Below the pieces are notes generated by a model, which was given only the letters and a program-made list of their open reading frames with translations, was not told the origin of the DNA and ran no database searches. Made by a program: the position numbers and the translations under genes. Positions 39,289 to 48,095 of a stretch of 64,000 bases of DNA are shown here, in pieces. Position 1 is the stretch's first letter; every line of letters begins with the position of its first letter. The DNA is taken from positions 1-64,000 of the forward strand of contig NZ_JAHXZL010000003.1 in NCBI RefSeq assembly GCF_019429525.1. The letters run 5' to 3'. Origin of the DNA: Sphingomonas folli (GTDB taxonomy: Bacteria > Pseudomonadota > Alphaproteobacteria > Sphingomonadales > Sphingomonadaceae).

Positions 39289-39891
39289 ATGACCAAGGTC
39301 CTTGTCCTATACTATTCGTCCTACGGCCATATCGAGAAGATGGCCGAGGCGGTGGCAGAGGGCGCGCGCGCCGGCGGGGCCGAGGTCGACATCCGACGCG
39401 TCGCGGAGACCGCCCCGGCCGAGATCGTCGCCGCGGCCGGCTTCAAGACCGACACCGCGCACCCCGAGATCGAGGGCGCCGACGCGCTCGCCGACTATGA
39501 CGCGATCGTCGTCGGCGCACCGACCCGCTACGGTCGCATGCCGAGCCAGATGGCGGCCTTCTGGGACACCACCGGCGGGCTGTGGATGAAGGGTGCGCTG
39601 GTCGGCAAGGTCGGTGGCGCCTTCACCTCCACCGCGAGCCAGCACGGCGGCCAGGAGACGACATTGTTCTCGATCATCACCAACCTGCTCCACCATGGCA
39701 TGACGATCGTCGGGCTCGACTATGGCTACCAGGGCCAGATGGGCGTCAAGGAAGTGCACGGCGGCACGCCCTACGGCGCCTCGACGCTGGCCGACGGTGA
39801 CGGCAGCCGCCAGCCCAGCCAGGTCGACCTCGATGGGGCACGCTACCAGGGCAAGCGCATCGCCGAGACCGCGGCCAAGCTGAAGGGCTGA
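39289..39891 (+). CDS. wrbA: NAD(P)H:quinone oxidoreductase, WrbA type
   Basis: A 200-residue flavodoxin-fold, FMN-dependent quinone reductase that makes two-electron reductions of quinones and limits oxidative stress. The phosphate-binding loop is [12 protein letters not shown] (residues 8-19). [20 protein letters not shown] and [20 protein letters not shown] are WrbA signatures. GGAG precedes the ATG. The divergent LysR gene suggests quinone- or redox-responsive control. Confidence 0.96.
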   Translation: MTKVLVLYYSSYGHIEKMAEAVAEGARAGGAEVDIRRVAETAPAEIVAAAGFKTDTAHPEIEGADALADYDAIVVGAPTRYGRMPSQMAAFWDTTGGLWMKGALVGKVGGAFTSTASQHGGQETTLFSIITNLLHHGMTIVGLDYGYQGQMGVKEVHGGTPYGASTLADGDGSRQPSQVDLDGARYQGKRIAETAAKLKG

Positions 39892-39916
39892 AAGCTCTCT
39901 TCGACGACTATGTTCG

Positions 39917-39974
39917 CCCTCACCCTTACCAGCGCCTTCGGCGATGGAGCGGCGAAGCCGCGGAAGGGCGAGGG
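39917..39974. terminator. inverted repeat between convergent wrbA and lacI-family genes
   Basis: CCCTCACCCTT and AAGGGCGAGGG pair over 11 bp (one wobble), with GCGCCTTCGGCG forming an inner stem. Lying between two convergent stops, it may end transcription from both sides. Confidence 0.5.
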
Positions 39975-40007
39975 TGATCCCTCCCGGGGCGTGCTTGACG
40001 CCTCACG

Positions 40008-41036
40008 TCAACCCGCCGTCGACTCGCGCTCGATCAGCTCATAGTCGACCAGCTCGTCCTCGGCGGTGGCGGGCCCGTCACGGCGGCCGGCGCGGATCAG
40101 CATCTCGGCCGCGCGATAGGCCATCTGCTGGATCGGTTGGCGCACCGTCGTCAGCGCGGGCGAGATCAGCGACGCCATCGTCGTGTCGTCGAAGCCGGTG
40201 ACCGCGAGGTCGCGGGGCAGCCGCAGCCCACGGCGATGCGCCTCGCCGATCACGCCCGCGGCCATGTCGTCGTTGCTGCACATGACCGCGCTCGGCCGGT
40301 TCGCCGGCGCGAGCAGCGCCGAGCCCGCGGCGATGCCCGACTCATGGTCGAACCGTCCCTCGAACAGCAGCCGCGCGTCCGCGGCGATCCCCGCCGCCGT
40401 CAGCGCGTCATGATAGCCGTGGACCCGGTCCGCGCTGTCGGAATGGTTGGGCGGCCCGGAGACGAAGCCGATGCGGCGATGACCGCGCTCGATCAGCCGC
40501 CAGGTCAGCGCGCGCATCGCCGCACGATTGTCGATCCGCACCGTCGCCGTGCCGGGCAGCGTCGCGCCGGTCGCGATCGCCGCCGCGGGCACGCCGAGCG
40601 CATGCACCACCCCCGCCTCGCTCAGCAGCTCGGCGAAGGGCGGGATCAGCAGCAGCGCGTCCGCCCCGCCGCGCACCAGCGCGCGCGCCGCCGCCTCCGC
40701 CGCCTCATGGGTCAGCCGCTGTTCCTCGCGCAGCAGCAGCTGCAAGCCGTGCGCGTTGGTGGCGCGCAGCGACCCGGTCAGGATCGCGTCCAGGAAAGGC
40801 GTGCGCGCGCCGCTGTAGATCAGTCCCACCGTCGTGGCGCGACCCCGCGCGAGCAGGCGCGCGCTGACGTTGGGGACATAGCCGAGCTCGTCGATCGCGG
40901 CGCGCACCGCGGCGACGGTCGCCGGCGCCGCGCGGCCGGCACCGTTGATGACGTTGGAGACCGTCATCGGTGACACGCCGGCGCGCGCCGCCACCGCGCG
41001 CATCGTGACCCCGCGCTCGCCGCGCCGCTCGCTCAT
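40008..41036 (-). CDS. LacI family transcriptional regulator
   Basis: A 342-residue LacI-type repressor. The helix-turn-helix is MRAVAARAGVSPMTVSNVIN (residues 12-31), with the hinge helix around PNVSARLLARGRATTVGLIY, then a periplasmic-binding-protein-like sugar domain. It is the last gene of the eight-gene minus-strand operon, 65 bp after the GMC oxidoreductase gene, so it probably autoregulates the cluster through the operator at 48015-48030. The inducer is presumably a sugar or oxidised sugar processed by the cluster. Confidence 0.94.
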   Translation of the reverse strand: MSERRGERGVTMRAVAARAGVSPMTVSNVINGAGRAAPATVAAVRAAIDELGYVPNVSARLLARGRATTVGLIYSGARTPFLDAILTGSLRATNAHGLQLLLREEQRLTHEAAEAAARALVRGGADALLLIPPFAELLSEAGVVHALGVPAAAIATGATLPGTATVRIDNRAAMRALTWRLIERGHRRIGFVSGPPNHSDSADRVHGYHDALTAAGIAADARLLFEGRFDHESGIAAGSALLAPANRPSAVMCSNDDMAAGVIGEAHRRGLRLPRDLAVTGFDDTTMASLISPALTTVRQPIQQMAYRAAEMLIRAGRRDGPATAEDELVDYELIERESTAG

Positions 41037-41101
41037 CGCGCACGGCCGGTCATGGGCGGGCGCCGCATCGGCTCAGCCGCGGCGCGCGGGGCCACGCGCC
41101 G

Positions 41102-42784
41102 TCAGATCTGTCCCGCCTTCTTGGCGTTCACCGCATGATCCGCCGCGCGGGCGGTCAGCGCCATGAAGGTGAGCGAGGGGTTGATGCACGAGATCGAGGC
41201 CATCTGCGCACCGTCGGTGACGAACAGGTTGGGCGCGTCGTGCGCCTGGCTGAAGCCGTTGAGCACCGAGGCGCGCGGGTCGCGACCCATGCGCGCGCCG
41301 CCCATCTCGTGGATCGCGTCACCGGGGACGTGCTCGTCCTCGCTGCTGCGCACGTTCATGAGGCCCGCCTTCTTGAGCATCTCCTCGCCCTGCACGCGCG
41401 CGTCGGCCATCATCTTCAGCTCGTTGTCGCGGAAGCGCACGTCGAAGCGCATCAGCGGCACGCCGAAGCGGTCGACCTTGCTGGCGTGGAGCGAGACGTG
41501 GTTGTCCTCGTACGGCAGGCACTCACCGAACGCGCCCATCGAGAACTGCCACGGGCCATACTGGCGCATGCCCTGCTTCATCGCGGCGCCGAAGCCCTGC
41601 GGCTTGGCCGGATCGCGCCGCGCGCTGCCCTGGTAGCCGTAGCCGCGCTTGAAGCCGAGACCCTCGTCGCCGTTGTTGTTGCGGAAGCGCGGGATGTAGA
41701 CGCCGCCGGGGCGACGGCCGAACTCGATATACTCCTGCATCCCCGGGATCTCGCCCGAGATGTTGACGCGGAAGATATGATCCATGACGTAGCGGCCGAG
41801 CGTCCCGCTATTGTCGAAGTAGCTCTTGGTGCTGCCCGGTGCGCGCGAGTTCATCAGGATCTGCGTCGAGGCCATCGCCGAGGCGCAGAGGAACACGATG
41901 TCGGCGTTGACCGTCTCGGCCTGGCCGGTCTTGGCGTCGACGAAGCGAACGCCGGTGACGCGCTTGCGCTGCGGATCATATTCGAGGTTGGTGACGACCG
42001 CGTCCGAGCGCAGCGTGAAACGGCCAGTGGCGCGCGCCGCCGGCAGCGTCACCGCCTGGGTCGAGAAATAGGCGCCGAACGAGCAGCCGCGCCCGCACTG
42101 GTTGCGCACCTGGCACTTGCTGCGGTTCTGGTCGGGCTTGTCCTCGGTCATGTTGGACAGGCGCGTGTTGATCAGCTTGCGCCCCGGGAACGCGCCCTCG
42201 AGTCGCTGCTTGAACCACTTCTCCGCCACGTTCATCGGCATCGGCGGCTGGAACTGGCTGTCCGGCAGGTAGGACAGGTTCTCGCGCGAGCCCGACACGC
42301 CGATATACTTCTCGACGTAATCGTACCACGGCGACACGTCGTCGTAGCGGATCGGCCAGTCGCCGCCGACGTTCTCCTTCTTGTTCGCCTCGAAGTCGGC
42401 CGGGCTCCAGCGGAAGCACCAGCGCCCCCAGATGATCGACTTGCCCCCGACCGCGGCCGGGCGAATCCAGTAGAACTTGCTGCCCTCGTCGTAGGCGTAC
42501 GGGTTCAGCCGGTCATTGTTATAATATTTCTGCGTGCTCGGCGAGACATAGCCGTGGGTGGTGATGAAATAGTCGCTTTTCACCAGCTCCGGCGGCATCA
42601 TGTCGCGCGCCGGGATCTCATAGGCGGGCTTGCCGTCGTAGGTATAATCGGTCTGGTGCTCGACCATGATGCCGCGGTCGAGCATCAGGACGCGCATGCC
42701 CTTCTCGGTCAGCTCCTTGGCGGCGAACCCGCCGCTGACGCCCGAGCCGATGACGATCGCGTCGAATCTGTTGGTATCTGCCAT
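41102..42784 (-). CDS. GMC family FAD oxidoreductase (probable sugar/glycoside dehydrogenase large subunit)
   Basis: A 560-residue flavoprotein. The FAD motif is VIGSGVSGGFAAKEL (residues 11-25). PAAVGGKSIIWGRWCFRWSP corresponds to the GMC FAD-contact region, and a Cys cluster lies at SKCQVRNQCGRGCSFG. The C-terminal catalytic pair is the His of IHEMGGARMG and the Asn of CINPSLTFMAL. These features match the gluconate 2-dehydrogenase / glucoside 3-dehydrogenase large subunit group, which oxidises a sugar hydroxyl and passes electrons to cytochrome c. No signal peptide is visible; it could be carried out by the Tat-exported small subunit encoded two genes upstream. The 3-position specificity is inferred from context. 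Confidence 0.9.
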   Translation of the reverse strand: MADTNRFDAIVIGSGVSGGFAAKELTEKGMRVLMLDRGIMVEHQTDYTYDGKPAYEIPARDMMPPELVKSDYFITTHGYVSPSTQKYYNNDRLNPYAYDEGSKFYWIRPAAVGGKSIIWGRWCFRWSPADFEANKKENVGGDWPIRYDDVSPWYDYVEKYIGVSGSRENLSYLPDSQFQPPMPMNVAEKWFKQRLEGAFPGRKLINTRLSNMTEDKPDQNRSKCQVRNQCGRGCSFGAYFSTQAVTLPAARATGRFTLRSDAVVTNLEYDPQRKRVTGVRFVDAKTGQAETVNADIVFLCASAMASTQILMNSRAPGSTKSYFDNSGTLGRYVMDHIFRVNISGEIPGMQEYIEFGRRPGGVYIPRFRNNNGDEGLGFKRGYGYQGSARRDPAKPQGFGAAMKQGMRQYGPWQFSMGAFGECLPYEDNHVSLHASKVDRFGVPLMRFDVRFRDNELKMMADARVQGEEMLKKAGLMNVRSSEDEHVPGDAIHEMGGARMGRDPRASVLNGFSQAHDAPNLFVTDGAQMASISCINPSLTFMALTARAADHAVNAKKAGQI

Positions 42785-42808
42785 GATCCCCTCCCGGGAT
42801 GAGTGTCG

Positions 42809-43648
42809 TCAGAAGCGCAGCTTGCGCAGCGTCTGGAAGCTGGTGGTGATGTCGGGGATGTACGGCGCCGGCGACTCGTCGTTCTCGACGTAGAAGTGCT
42901 TCACGCCCGCCATCGCGTTGAGCTTGAACAGCGCGCCGAAGTCGATCGTGCCGAGCCCCACCGAGGTCATCTTGCCGTCGGGGCGCTGGTCCTTGACGTG
43001 ATAGGCGTAGATCCGCCCCGCCATGCGCTTGATCAGCGCGGCGGCGTCCTGGCCCGCGTGGATCGCCCAGTAGAGGTCGATCTCGACCTTCACCAGCCTG
43101 GGATCGGTACCCTTGATGAAGCGGTCGTACAGGCTCACCCCGTCGGGCTTGGTGGTGAACTCGAAGTCGTGGTTGTGATAGGCGAAGCCCAGCCCGTTGC
43201 GCGCCAGCTCGCGCGCGAACTTGTTGAAGTTCGGCAGCGCTGCCTCCCATGCCGCCGCGGTGCGATGCTCGTCGGTCATGTACGGCAGCACGATCGTGTC
43301 GGCGCCCAGCGTCTTGGCCATCTTCACGCTGTCGTCGAACTTGTTGAGCAGCAGGTCGTAGCCGACGTGGATCGAGGGCGAGGTCAGCCCCAGCCGGTCC
43401 ATCGTCTTGCGCAGCATGGCGTGGTCCATGCTGTCATAGCCACCGCCGCCATATTCGACCTCGCGGTAGCCGATCTTGGCGATCTGCCCGAGCGTGGCGA
43501 CCGGGTCCTTCTGGAACAGCTCGCGGACGGTGTAGAGCTGGATGCCCACCTTGCCGAGCTGCGCGGCGGACGCGGGCAGCGCGCCCGCGACACCAAGGGC
43601 GGCGAGACCGGCGCTGCCGGCCAGGAACGTGCGACGGTCCGTCATCAT
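42809..43648 (-). CDS. Tat-exported sugar phosphate isomerase/epimerase-like TIM barrel
   Basis: A 279-residue AP-endonuclease-2/xylose-isomerase-like barrel. The N-terminus (TDRRTFLAGSAGLAALGVAG) is a twin-arginine signal, cleaved near ASA (residue 28), so it works in the periplasm. Metal-site candidates are the Glu of REVEYGGGG, His/Asp of AYHNHDFEF, Glu/Asp of VEIDLYW, His of AYHVKDQ and Glu of YVENDES. Proteins of this group with export signals often accompany 3-keto-glycoside oxidation genes, where relatives cleave 3-oxo-glycosides; that role is inferred. It overlaps the upstream small-subunit gene by 4 bp and is followed by the GMC gene after 24 bp. Confidence 0.88.
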   Translation of the reverse strand: MMTDRRTFLAGSAGLAALGVAGALPASAAQLGKVGIQLYTVRELFQKDPVATLGQIAKIGYREVEYGGGGYDSMDHAMLRKTMDRLGLTSPSIHVGYDLLLNKFDDSVKMAKTLGADTIVLPYMTDEHRTAAAWEAALPNFNKFARELARNGLGFAYHNHDFEFTTKPDGVSLYDRFIKGTDPRLVKVEIDLYWAIHAGQDAAALIKRMAGRIYAYHVKDQRPDGKMTSVGLGTIDFGALFKLNAMAGVKHFYVENDESPAPYIPDITTSFQTLRKLRF

Positions 43649-44214
43649 GAGGAATACACCTTGTTGACCTTGGAGTAGAGGAAGGCGCCGTCATATTGGC
43701 CCGGCACCGGCAGATATTCGCGCTCCTGCGTGATGCCGATCTCGGACGTGTAGTAACCGACGATCACCATCTGGCGGAACGGCTCGAAGAAGGCGGCGCC
43801 GCCCGGGATCGTGTCGTTCATCGCCAGCGTCAGCAGCGCGTCCTGCTGCGCCGGAGTGACCGCGGCGGCGCCCTTCTTATAGTCGGCGCGGCTGCGCGCC
43901 TCGATCGCGTCCAGACCGGCGATGATGGGCATGCGGTCGCTCGGCTCGGACCAGTCGGCCAGCAGCTTCTCGATATATTGCGGCACCTCCGCGGCGATCG
44001 CGCCGGGCGTGTCGGTGGCGGGGATCACGCGGTCGCTCAGCGCGGTCATCACCGCCTTCTGCGCCGGCGTGAACACCTGCACCGTCGGCGGGCCGGTGTT
44101 GATCACCCCGAACGCCTGCTGCGAGGCCGCGCCCGCGGCGCGCGCGATGGGGGCGAAGAGTTGGCTGCCGAACATCGCGACGATGCCCGCGAGCGCGTCT
44201 CTGCGGTCGATCAC
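43645..44214 (-). CDS. gluconate 2-dehydrogenase subunit 3 family protein (Tat-exported small subunit)
   Basis: A 189-residue protein with a twin-arginine signal (IDRRDALAGIVAMFGSQLFA, cleaved near ARA). The mature part shows FTPAQKAVMTALSDRVIPAT and DTPGAIAAEVPQYIEKLL, the hallmark of the small subunit that partners GMC-type sugar dehydrogenases, then FFEPFRQMVIVGYYTSEIG. In the family it chaperones export of the flavoprotein and helps dock it to cytochrome c. The start is GTG at 44214 with GGAG upstream. It overlaps the next gene by ATGA. Confidence 0.9.
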   Translation of the reverse strand: MIDRRDALAGIVAMFGSQLFAPIARAAGAASQQAFGVINTGPPTVQVFTPAQKAVMTALSDRVIPATDTPGAIAAEVPQYIEKLLADWSEPSDRMPIIAGLDAIEARSRADYKKGAAAVTPAQQDALLTLAMNDTIPGGAAFFEPFRQMVIVGYYTSEIGITQEREYLPVPGQYDGAFLYSKVNKVYSS

Positions 44215-44269
44215 TTGGTTTCTCCGTTCAGGTCCCGCGTGCCCGCGCGGGCGCCGCTGCTCTTGTTGG

Positions 44270-45199
44270 TCATACTTCCTCCCCTGCGACCCGATCGATC
44301 GCGCGATAGGCGGCGATCAGCCGCTCCTCGCCCGCGCGCCCCTCGCGCGCATTGCCGTGCTCCATGCCGATCACGCCGGCGTAGCGCTTGTCGCGCAGCC
44401 AGCGGACGACGTTGGCATAGTTGATCTCGCCCGTGCCCGGCTCGTCGCGGCCGGGATTGTCGCCGAACTGAATATAGCCGATCTCGTCCCAGCAGGTGGC
44501 GAGCGAGTTGATCAGGTTCCCCGACTGGATCTGCTCGTGGTAGCAGTCCGCGAGGATCTTGATCGCCGGATTGTTCACGCCCCGCGCCACGGCATAGCCG
44601 GCCGACCAGCTCTGCATGTAGACGTGCGGGTGGTTCACCCGCGTGTTGAGCGGCTCCATCACCAGCACCAGCCCGTGCGGCGCGACGATGTCACCGGCGC
44701 GGCGCATCAGGTCGATCACGCGCGCGGTCTGGATCTCCACCGGCACGCGCGGGTCGAGGAAGCCGGTGACGACGGTCGCGCGCCGCGTGTCAAGGCGCTT
44801 GGCCACCTCGATCGAGGCGCGCACGTCGGCGAGAAAGGCCTCGCGCTCGGCGCCGTCCTCGCTGCCGAAGATCGGGCGGAACTCCGACCATCGCGGCATG
44901 CTCGCGACGAACACGCCCATCGTCATGCCGCGCTGCTGGAGCGCCTTGGCCATCGCCTCCTGCTGCGCGACCGGGCGGGCCCTCGCCTCATTGTCCTCCC
45001 AGGCGCGGAAGCCCTGGTCGGCGGCGAAGGCGATCTGCTCGAGCAGCCCGCCGCGGCTCTTGAAGCTGCCCTCGTGCGGCGCGAAGCCGAGCGAGAAGCG
45101 CGCCGCGTTGGACGCCGCCCCGCGCTGCGCCGTCGCCGCGGACGCCGCCAGCGGCAGCGCCGCCCCGGCGGCGATCAGCGAGCGGCGCGTGGGCGTCAC
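44270..45199 (-). CDS. Tat-exported hydroxypyruvate isomerase-like TIM barrel
   Basis: A 309-residue protein whose N-terminus TPTRRSLIAAGAALPLAASA is a twin-arginine signal. The barrel resembles hydroxypyruvate isomerases and other xylose-isomerase-like enzymes: VLVMEPLNTRVNHPHVYMQS with the conserved Glu and HP, KILADCYHEQIQSGNL with Asp/His, IQFGDNPGRDEPGTGEINY, and the late Glu in IGMEHGNAREG. Export argues against a housekeeping isomerase and for action on an extracytoplasmic sugar. The start is GTG at 45199, overlapping the MFS stop as GTGA. Confidence 0.87.
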   Translation of the reverse strand: MTPTRRSLIAAGAALPLAASAATAQRGAASNAARFSLGFAPHEGSFKSRGGLLEQIAFAADQGFRAWEDNEARARPVAQQEAMAKALQQRGMTMGVFVASMPRWSEFRPIFGSEDGAEREAFLADVRASIEVAKRLDTRRATVVTGFLDPRVPVEIQTARVIDLMRRAGDIVAPHGLVLVMEPLNTRVNHPHVYMQSWSAGYAVARGVNNPAIKILADCYHEQIQSGNLINSLATCWDEIGYIQFGDNPGRDEPGTGEINYANVVRWLRDKRYAGVIGMEHGNAREGRAGEERLIAAYRAIDRVAGEEV

Positions 45200-46503
45200 G
45201 CGGCGTCGCCGCGCGCGAGCGTGGCGCCGCGCGCGCGCCGCTCGGACAGCCAGATGCCGCCGAACACGAACAGCAGCACCACCGGGAACAGCGCCAGCTT
45301 GGCGAAGGACTGCGACGCCGCCGCGTCCTCGACCTGGCGCAGCGCCTCACCCGTCAGCTGCTTGAACGCCTCCGGCCCGCCGGCGAGCGCCACCTTGGCC
45401 TCGTCGAACATGCCGCCCAGCAGCGGAAGCACGAAGAAGCTGGCGAGCGCCCCGGCCGAGCCGACCAGCCCGATCGCCCAGGCGCCGCCGCGCGGGTAGC
45501 GCTCCGCGACCGAGGCCAGCATCGTCGGCCACATCGCGCACACCCCCAGGCCCCAGACGGTCGAGGCGAGGATCGCCGCCACCGGCGACTGCGCCAGCGA
45601 CAGCAGGAACAGCCCGATGCCGGCGAGCAGGCTCGAGATCCACAGCAGACCGGGATTGGACAGGCGGTTCGCCAGCCGGCCCGCGAAGTGGCGGAACACG
45701 AACATCAGCGCGCTGACATAGACCAGGAGCAGGATGCCGCGCATGCCGACGCGGTTGGTCAGCGCCACGTCGAGCCACTGGCCCGGCGCGAGCTCGGACG
45801 AGGCGGTGAGGAACATCGCGCCGAACCACACGAAGAAGCTGGGGCGGCGGAACACCTCGCCGATCATCTCGCCGAAGCCGGCGCCCTCGACCTCGGCCGG
45901 CGGCGCCGGGAAGGTGGTGGTCGCGGCGATCACGACCACGCCGACCGCGGGCACGAGCACCGTGCCCATGATCACCTGCCACGGCAGCACGTTCGCCAGG
46001 AACACCCCGGCGAGGCCGCCGATGATCAGGCCGCCCGGATACCAGGCGTGGAGCACGTTGAGCCGGTGGGTGGTCTCGTCGGGGTAGAGCCGCGCGGTCA
46101 GCGGGTTGATCGAGGCCTCGGCGAGGCCCCAGCCGATCCCGCTCAGCAGCATGCCGAACCAGACGAGGTTGTAGACCGCCATGCCGGTGGCGAGATGCCC
46201 CGCGCCGACGATCAGCCCGGTGCCGAGCAGGAAGCAGATCCCGCAGCCGATCAGCACGCGCTTCGCACCGATCTTGTCGAGCAGGGCACTCACGATGAAC
46301 ACGGTGATCGCGAAGCCGAGGAAGGCGGAACCCAGCGCCGCGCCGATCAGTTCACCCGCCTGCACGGGCGCGATCGGGTCGATCCACTCCGCCTTGAGGC
46401 TGCTCGCGACCGCGGCGCGCAACGAGGCGCTGATCGCGGCGGTGGCCAGTGCCAGCACGCCGAGCCAGAATAATCGGCTGCGGTTCACTCCTGCCTGATC
46501 CAC
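45196..46503 (-). CDS. MFS transporter (sugar or oxidised-sugar uptake)
   Basis: A 435-residue transporter with about 12 transmembrane segments. The N-half contains FIVSALLDKIGAKRVLIGCG, equivalent to the conserved MFS loop 2-3, and GIGWGLAEASINPLTARLYP resembles the fucose/glucose (FHS-like) group. A long hydrophilic stretch after the last span is absent. The start is GTG at 46503 behind GGGAGAGGA. Position in the oxidation operon suggests it imports the product of the periplasmic reactions. Confidence 0.9.
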   Translation of the reverse strand: MDQAGVNRSRLFWLGVLALATAAISASLRAAVASSLKAEWIDPIAPVQAGELIGAALGSAFLGFAITVFIVSALLDKIGAKRVLIGCGICFLLGTGLIVGAGHLATGMAVYNLVWFGMLLSGIGWGLAEASINPLTARLYPDETTHRLNVLHAWYPGGLIIGGLAGVFLANVLPWQVIMGTVLVPAVGVVVIAATTTFPAPPAEVEGAGFGEMIGEVFRRPSFFVWFGAMFLTASSELAPGQWLDVALTNRVGMRGILLLVYVSALMFVFRHFAGRLANRLSNPGLLWISSLLAGIGLFLLSLAQSPVAAILASTVWGLGVCAMWPTMLASVAERYPRGGAWAIGLVGSAGALASFFVLPLLGGMFDEAKVALAGGPEAFKQLTGEALRQVEDAAASQSFAKLALFPVVLLFVFGGIWLSERRARGATLARGDAA

Positions 46504-46550
46504 TACGTCCTCTCCCTTTCCTCTATCTCGTTATCGTATGCGGTCCGGGA

Positions 46551-47591
46551 TCAGCCGAGGCCGAGCAGGCGACGATTGGCGCTGGGGTCACTGCCGCCGG
46601 CGAAGTCGTCGAAGGCATGCTCCGGGCGGCGGATCATGTGCGCCGCGATGAAGGGCGCACCCTCGCGAGCACCGTCCTGCGGGTGCTTGAGCGCGCACTC
46701 CCACTCCAGCACCGCCCAGCCCGAATAATCATACTGGGTGAGCTTGGAAAAGATGCCGCCGAAGTCGACCTGGCCGTCGCCCAGCGAGCGGAAGCGGCCG
46801 GGGCGGTCGACCCAGTCCGAGTAGCTGCCGTACACGCCCGCGCGCCCGGTGGGGTTGAGCTCCGCGTCCTTGACGTGGAACATCCTGATACGCTCGTGAT
46901 AGATGTCGATGAACTGGAGATAGTCCATCGCCTGCAGCACCATGTGGCTGGGATCGTAGAGGATGTTGGCGCGCCGGTGGCCGCCGACCTGGTCGAGAAA
47001 GCGCTCGAAGGTGACGCCGTCGTGCAGGTCCTCGCCCGGATGAAGCTCGAAGCAGAGGTCGATCCCCTCCTCCTCGAACGCGTCCAGGATCGGGGTCCAG
47101 CGCCGGCCCAGCTCGGCGAAGGCCTCGTCCACCAGCCCGGCCGGGCGCTGCGGCCAGGGATAGACGAAACCCCAGACGAACGCGCCCGAGAAGGTCGCGT
47201 GCGCGCTCAGCCCGAGGCGTCGGCTCGCCTTGGCGGCGAGCCGCAGGCGCTCGACCGCCCACTTCTGGCGCTCGGCGGGCTTGCCGCGCAGCTCCGGCGG
47301 GGCGAAGCCGTCGAACAGTTCGTCATAGGCAGGATGTACCGCGACGAGCTGGCCCTGGAGGTGGGTCGACAGCTCGGTGATCTCGACGCCCGCCTCGCGG
47401 CAGCGGCCGATCAGCTCGTCGGCGTAGGTCTGGCTCTCCGCGGCGCGCTCCAGGTCGATGCAGCGCGCGTCCCAGGTCGGGATCTGCACGCCGGCGTAGC
47501 CCGCGTCGGCCATCCAGCGCGCGGCGCTGTCGAGCGTGTCGAAGGGCGCCTCACCCATGAACTGGGCGAGGAACACCCCCGGGCCGCGCAT
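46551..47591 (-). CDS. sugar phosphate isomerase/epimerase family protein (cytosolic)
   Basis: A 346-residue xylose-isomerase-like TIM barrel without a signal peptide. It contains GYAGVQIPTWDARCIDLERA, the metal-site stretches CFELHPGEDLHDG, NILYDPSHMVLQ, MFHVKDAELNPTGRAG and VLEWECALKHPQDGAREG. It is longer than its two exported neighbours and differs from them in sequence. ATG 47591 is chosen; a GTG at 47609 overlapping the cytochrome stop would add six residues. It may process the sugar after import. Confidence 0.88.
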   Translation of the reverse strand: MRGPGVFLAQFMGEAPFDTLDSAARWMADAGYAGVQIPTWDARCIDLERAAESQTYADELIGRCREAGVEITELSTHLQGQLVAVHPAYDELFDGFAPPELRGKPAERQKWAVERLRLAAKASRRLGLSAHATFSGAFVWGFVYPWPQRPAGLVDEAFAELGRRWTPILDAFEEEGIDLCFELHPGEDLHDGVTFERFLDQVGGHRRANILYDPSHMVLQAMDYLQFIDIYHERIRMFHVKDAELNPTGRAGVYGSYSDWVDRPGRFRSLGDGQVDFGGIFSKLTQYDYSGWAVLEWECALKHPQDGAREGAPFIAAHMIRRPEHAFDDFAGGSDPSANRRLLGLG

Positions 47592-47605
47592 CGCCGGCGT
47601 ACCGC

Positions 47606-47983
47606 TCACTTGAGCGTCTTGAGATAGGCGATCACGGCGGCGCGCTTGGTGGGATCGGCCATGCCGATCGGCATGCGCGTGCCCGGCACCTTCTTGCTTG
47701 GCGCGGCGATGAACTCGCTGAGCGACTTCTCGTCCCAGGTCAGCTTCGAGGCCTTCAGCGCGGCCGAATAGTTGAAGCCGGGCGCGGTGCCGGCGGGGCG
47801 GCCGACGACGCCGTACAGGTTCGGCCCGATGCGGTTCGGGCCGCCCTTCTCGACGGTGTGGCAGGCCTTGCACGCGGCGAAGGCCGGCGGGGTGCTGGCC
47901 TGCGCCGCCAGCGGGGTCGGCAGAAGAACGATCGCCGCGGCAGCGACGACCGGAAGAGCGGCTAGTCCGGCGATCAGCTTCAT
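47606..47983 (-). CDS. exported c-type cytochrome (c2/c550-like)
   Basis: A 125-residue class I cytochrome c. A Sec signal (residues 1-27, ending PLAAQA) precedes CKACH, the haem attachment site, near residue 38; the distal ligand is Met in PGTRMPIGM. ATG 47983 has GGAGAG upstream. As first gene of the operon it is the likely electron acceptor for the GMC/subunit-3 dehydrogenase, passing electrons to a terminal oxidase. Confidence 0.93.
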   Translation of the reverse strand: MKLIAGLAALPVVAAAAIVLLPTPLAAQASTPPAFAACKACHTVEKGGPNRIGPNLYGVVGRPAGTAPGFNYSAALKASKLTWDEKSLSEFIAAPSKKVPGTRMPIGMADPTKRAAVIAYLKTLK

Positions 47984-48014
47984 CGCGACTCTCTCCAATT
48001 GGTTGTTTGACGCA

Positions 48015-48030
48015 TGTTTAGCGCTAAACA
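48015..48030. promoter_or_regulatory. LacI-type operator
   Basis: TGTTTAGCGCTAAACA is a perfect 16-bp palindrome with the central CG step and flanking half-sites typical of LacI-family operators. It lies 32 bp upstream of the cytochrome c start and 66 bp upstream of the divergent Gfo/Idh gene, and the operon encodes a LacI regulator. Confidence 0.75.
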
Positions 48031-48066
48031 AGCGGGGATCAACCCGCTTGGTGACGCTGCGTCACC
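48030..48066. promoter_or_regulatory. two further dyads in the divergent control region
   Basis: AAGCGGG-N6-CCCGCTT (48030-48049) and GGTGACGC-T-GCGTCACC (48050-48066) are perfect inverted repeats abutting the LacI-type operator. The second resembles sites of CRP/FNR- or GntR-like dimers. Their roles are inferred from symmetry and position. Confidence 0.5.
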
Positions 48067-48095
48067 CGCGGACCTTGCGACGGGAGAGATGAACG

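Noticed and set aside
43645..45199. Possible frameshift between the subunit-3 gene and the hydroxypyruvate isomerase-like gene
   Set aside because: Both have complete starts with their own Tat signals and proper stops; the 55-bp gap is a normal intergenic space.
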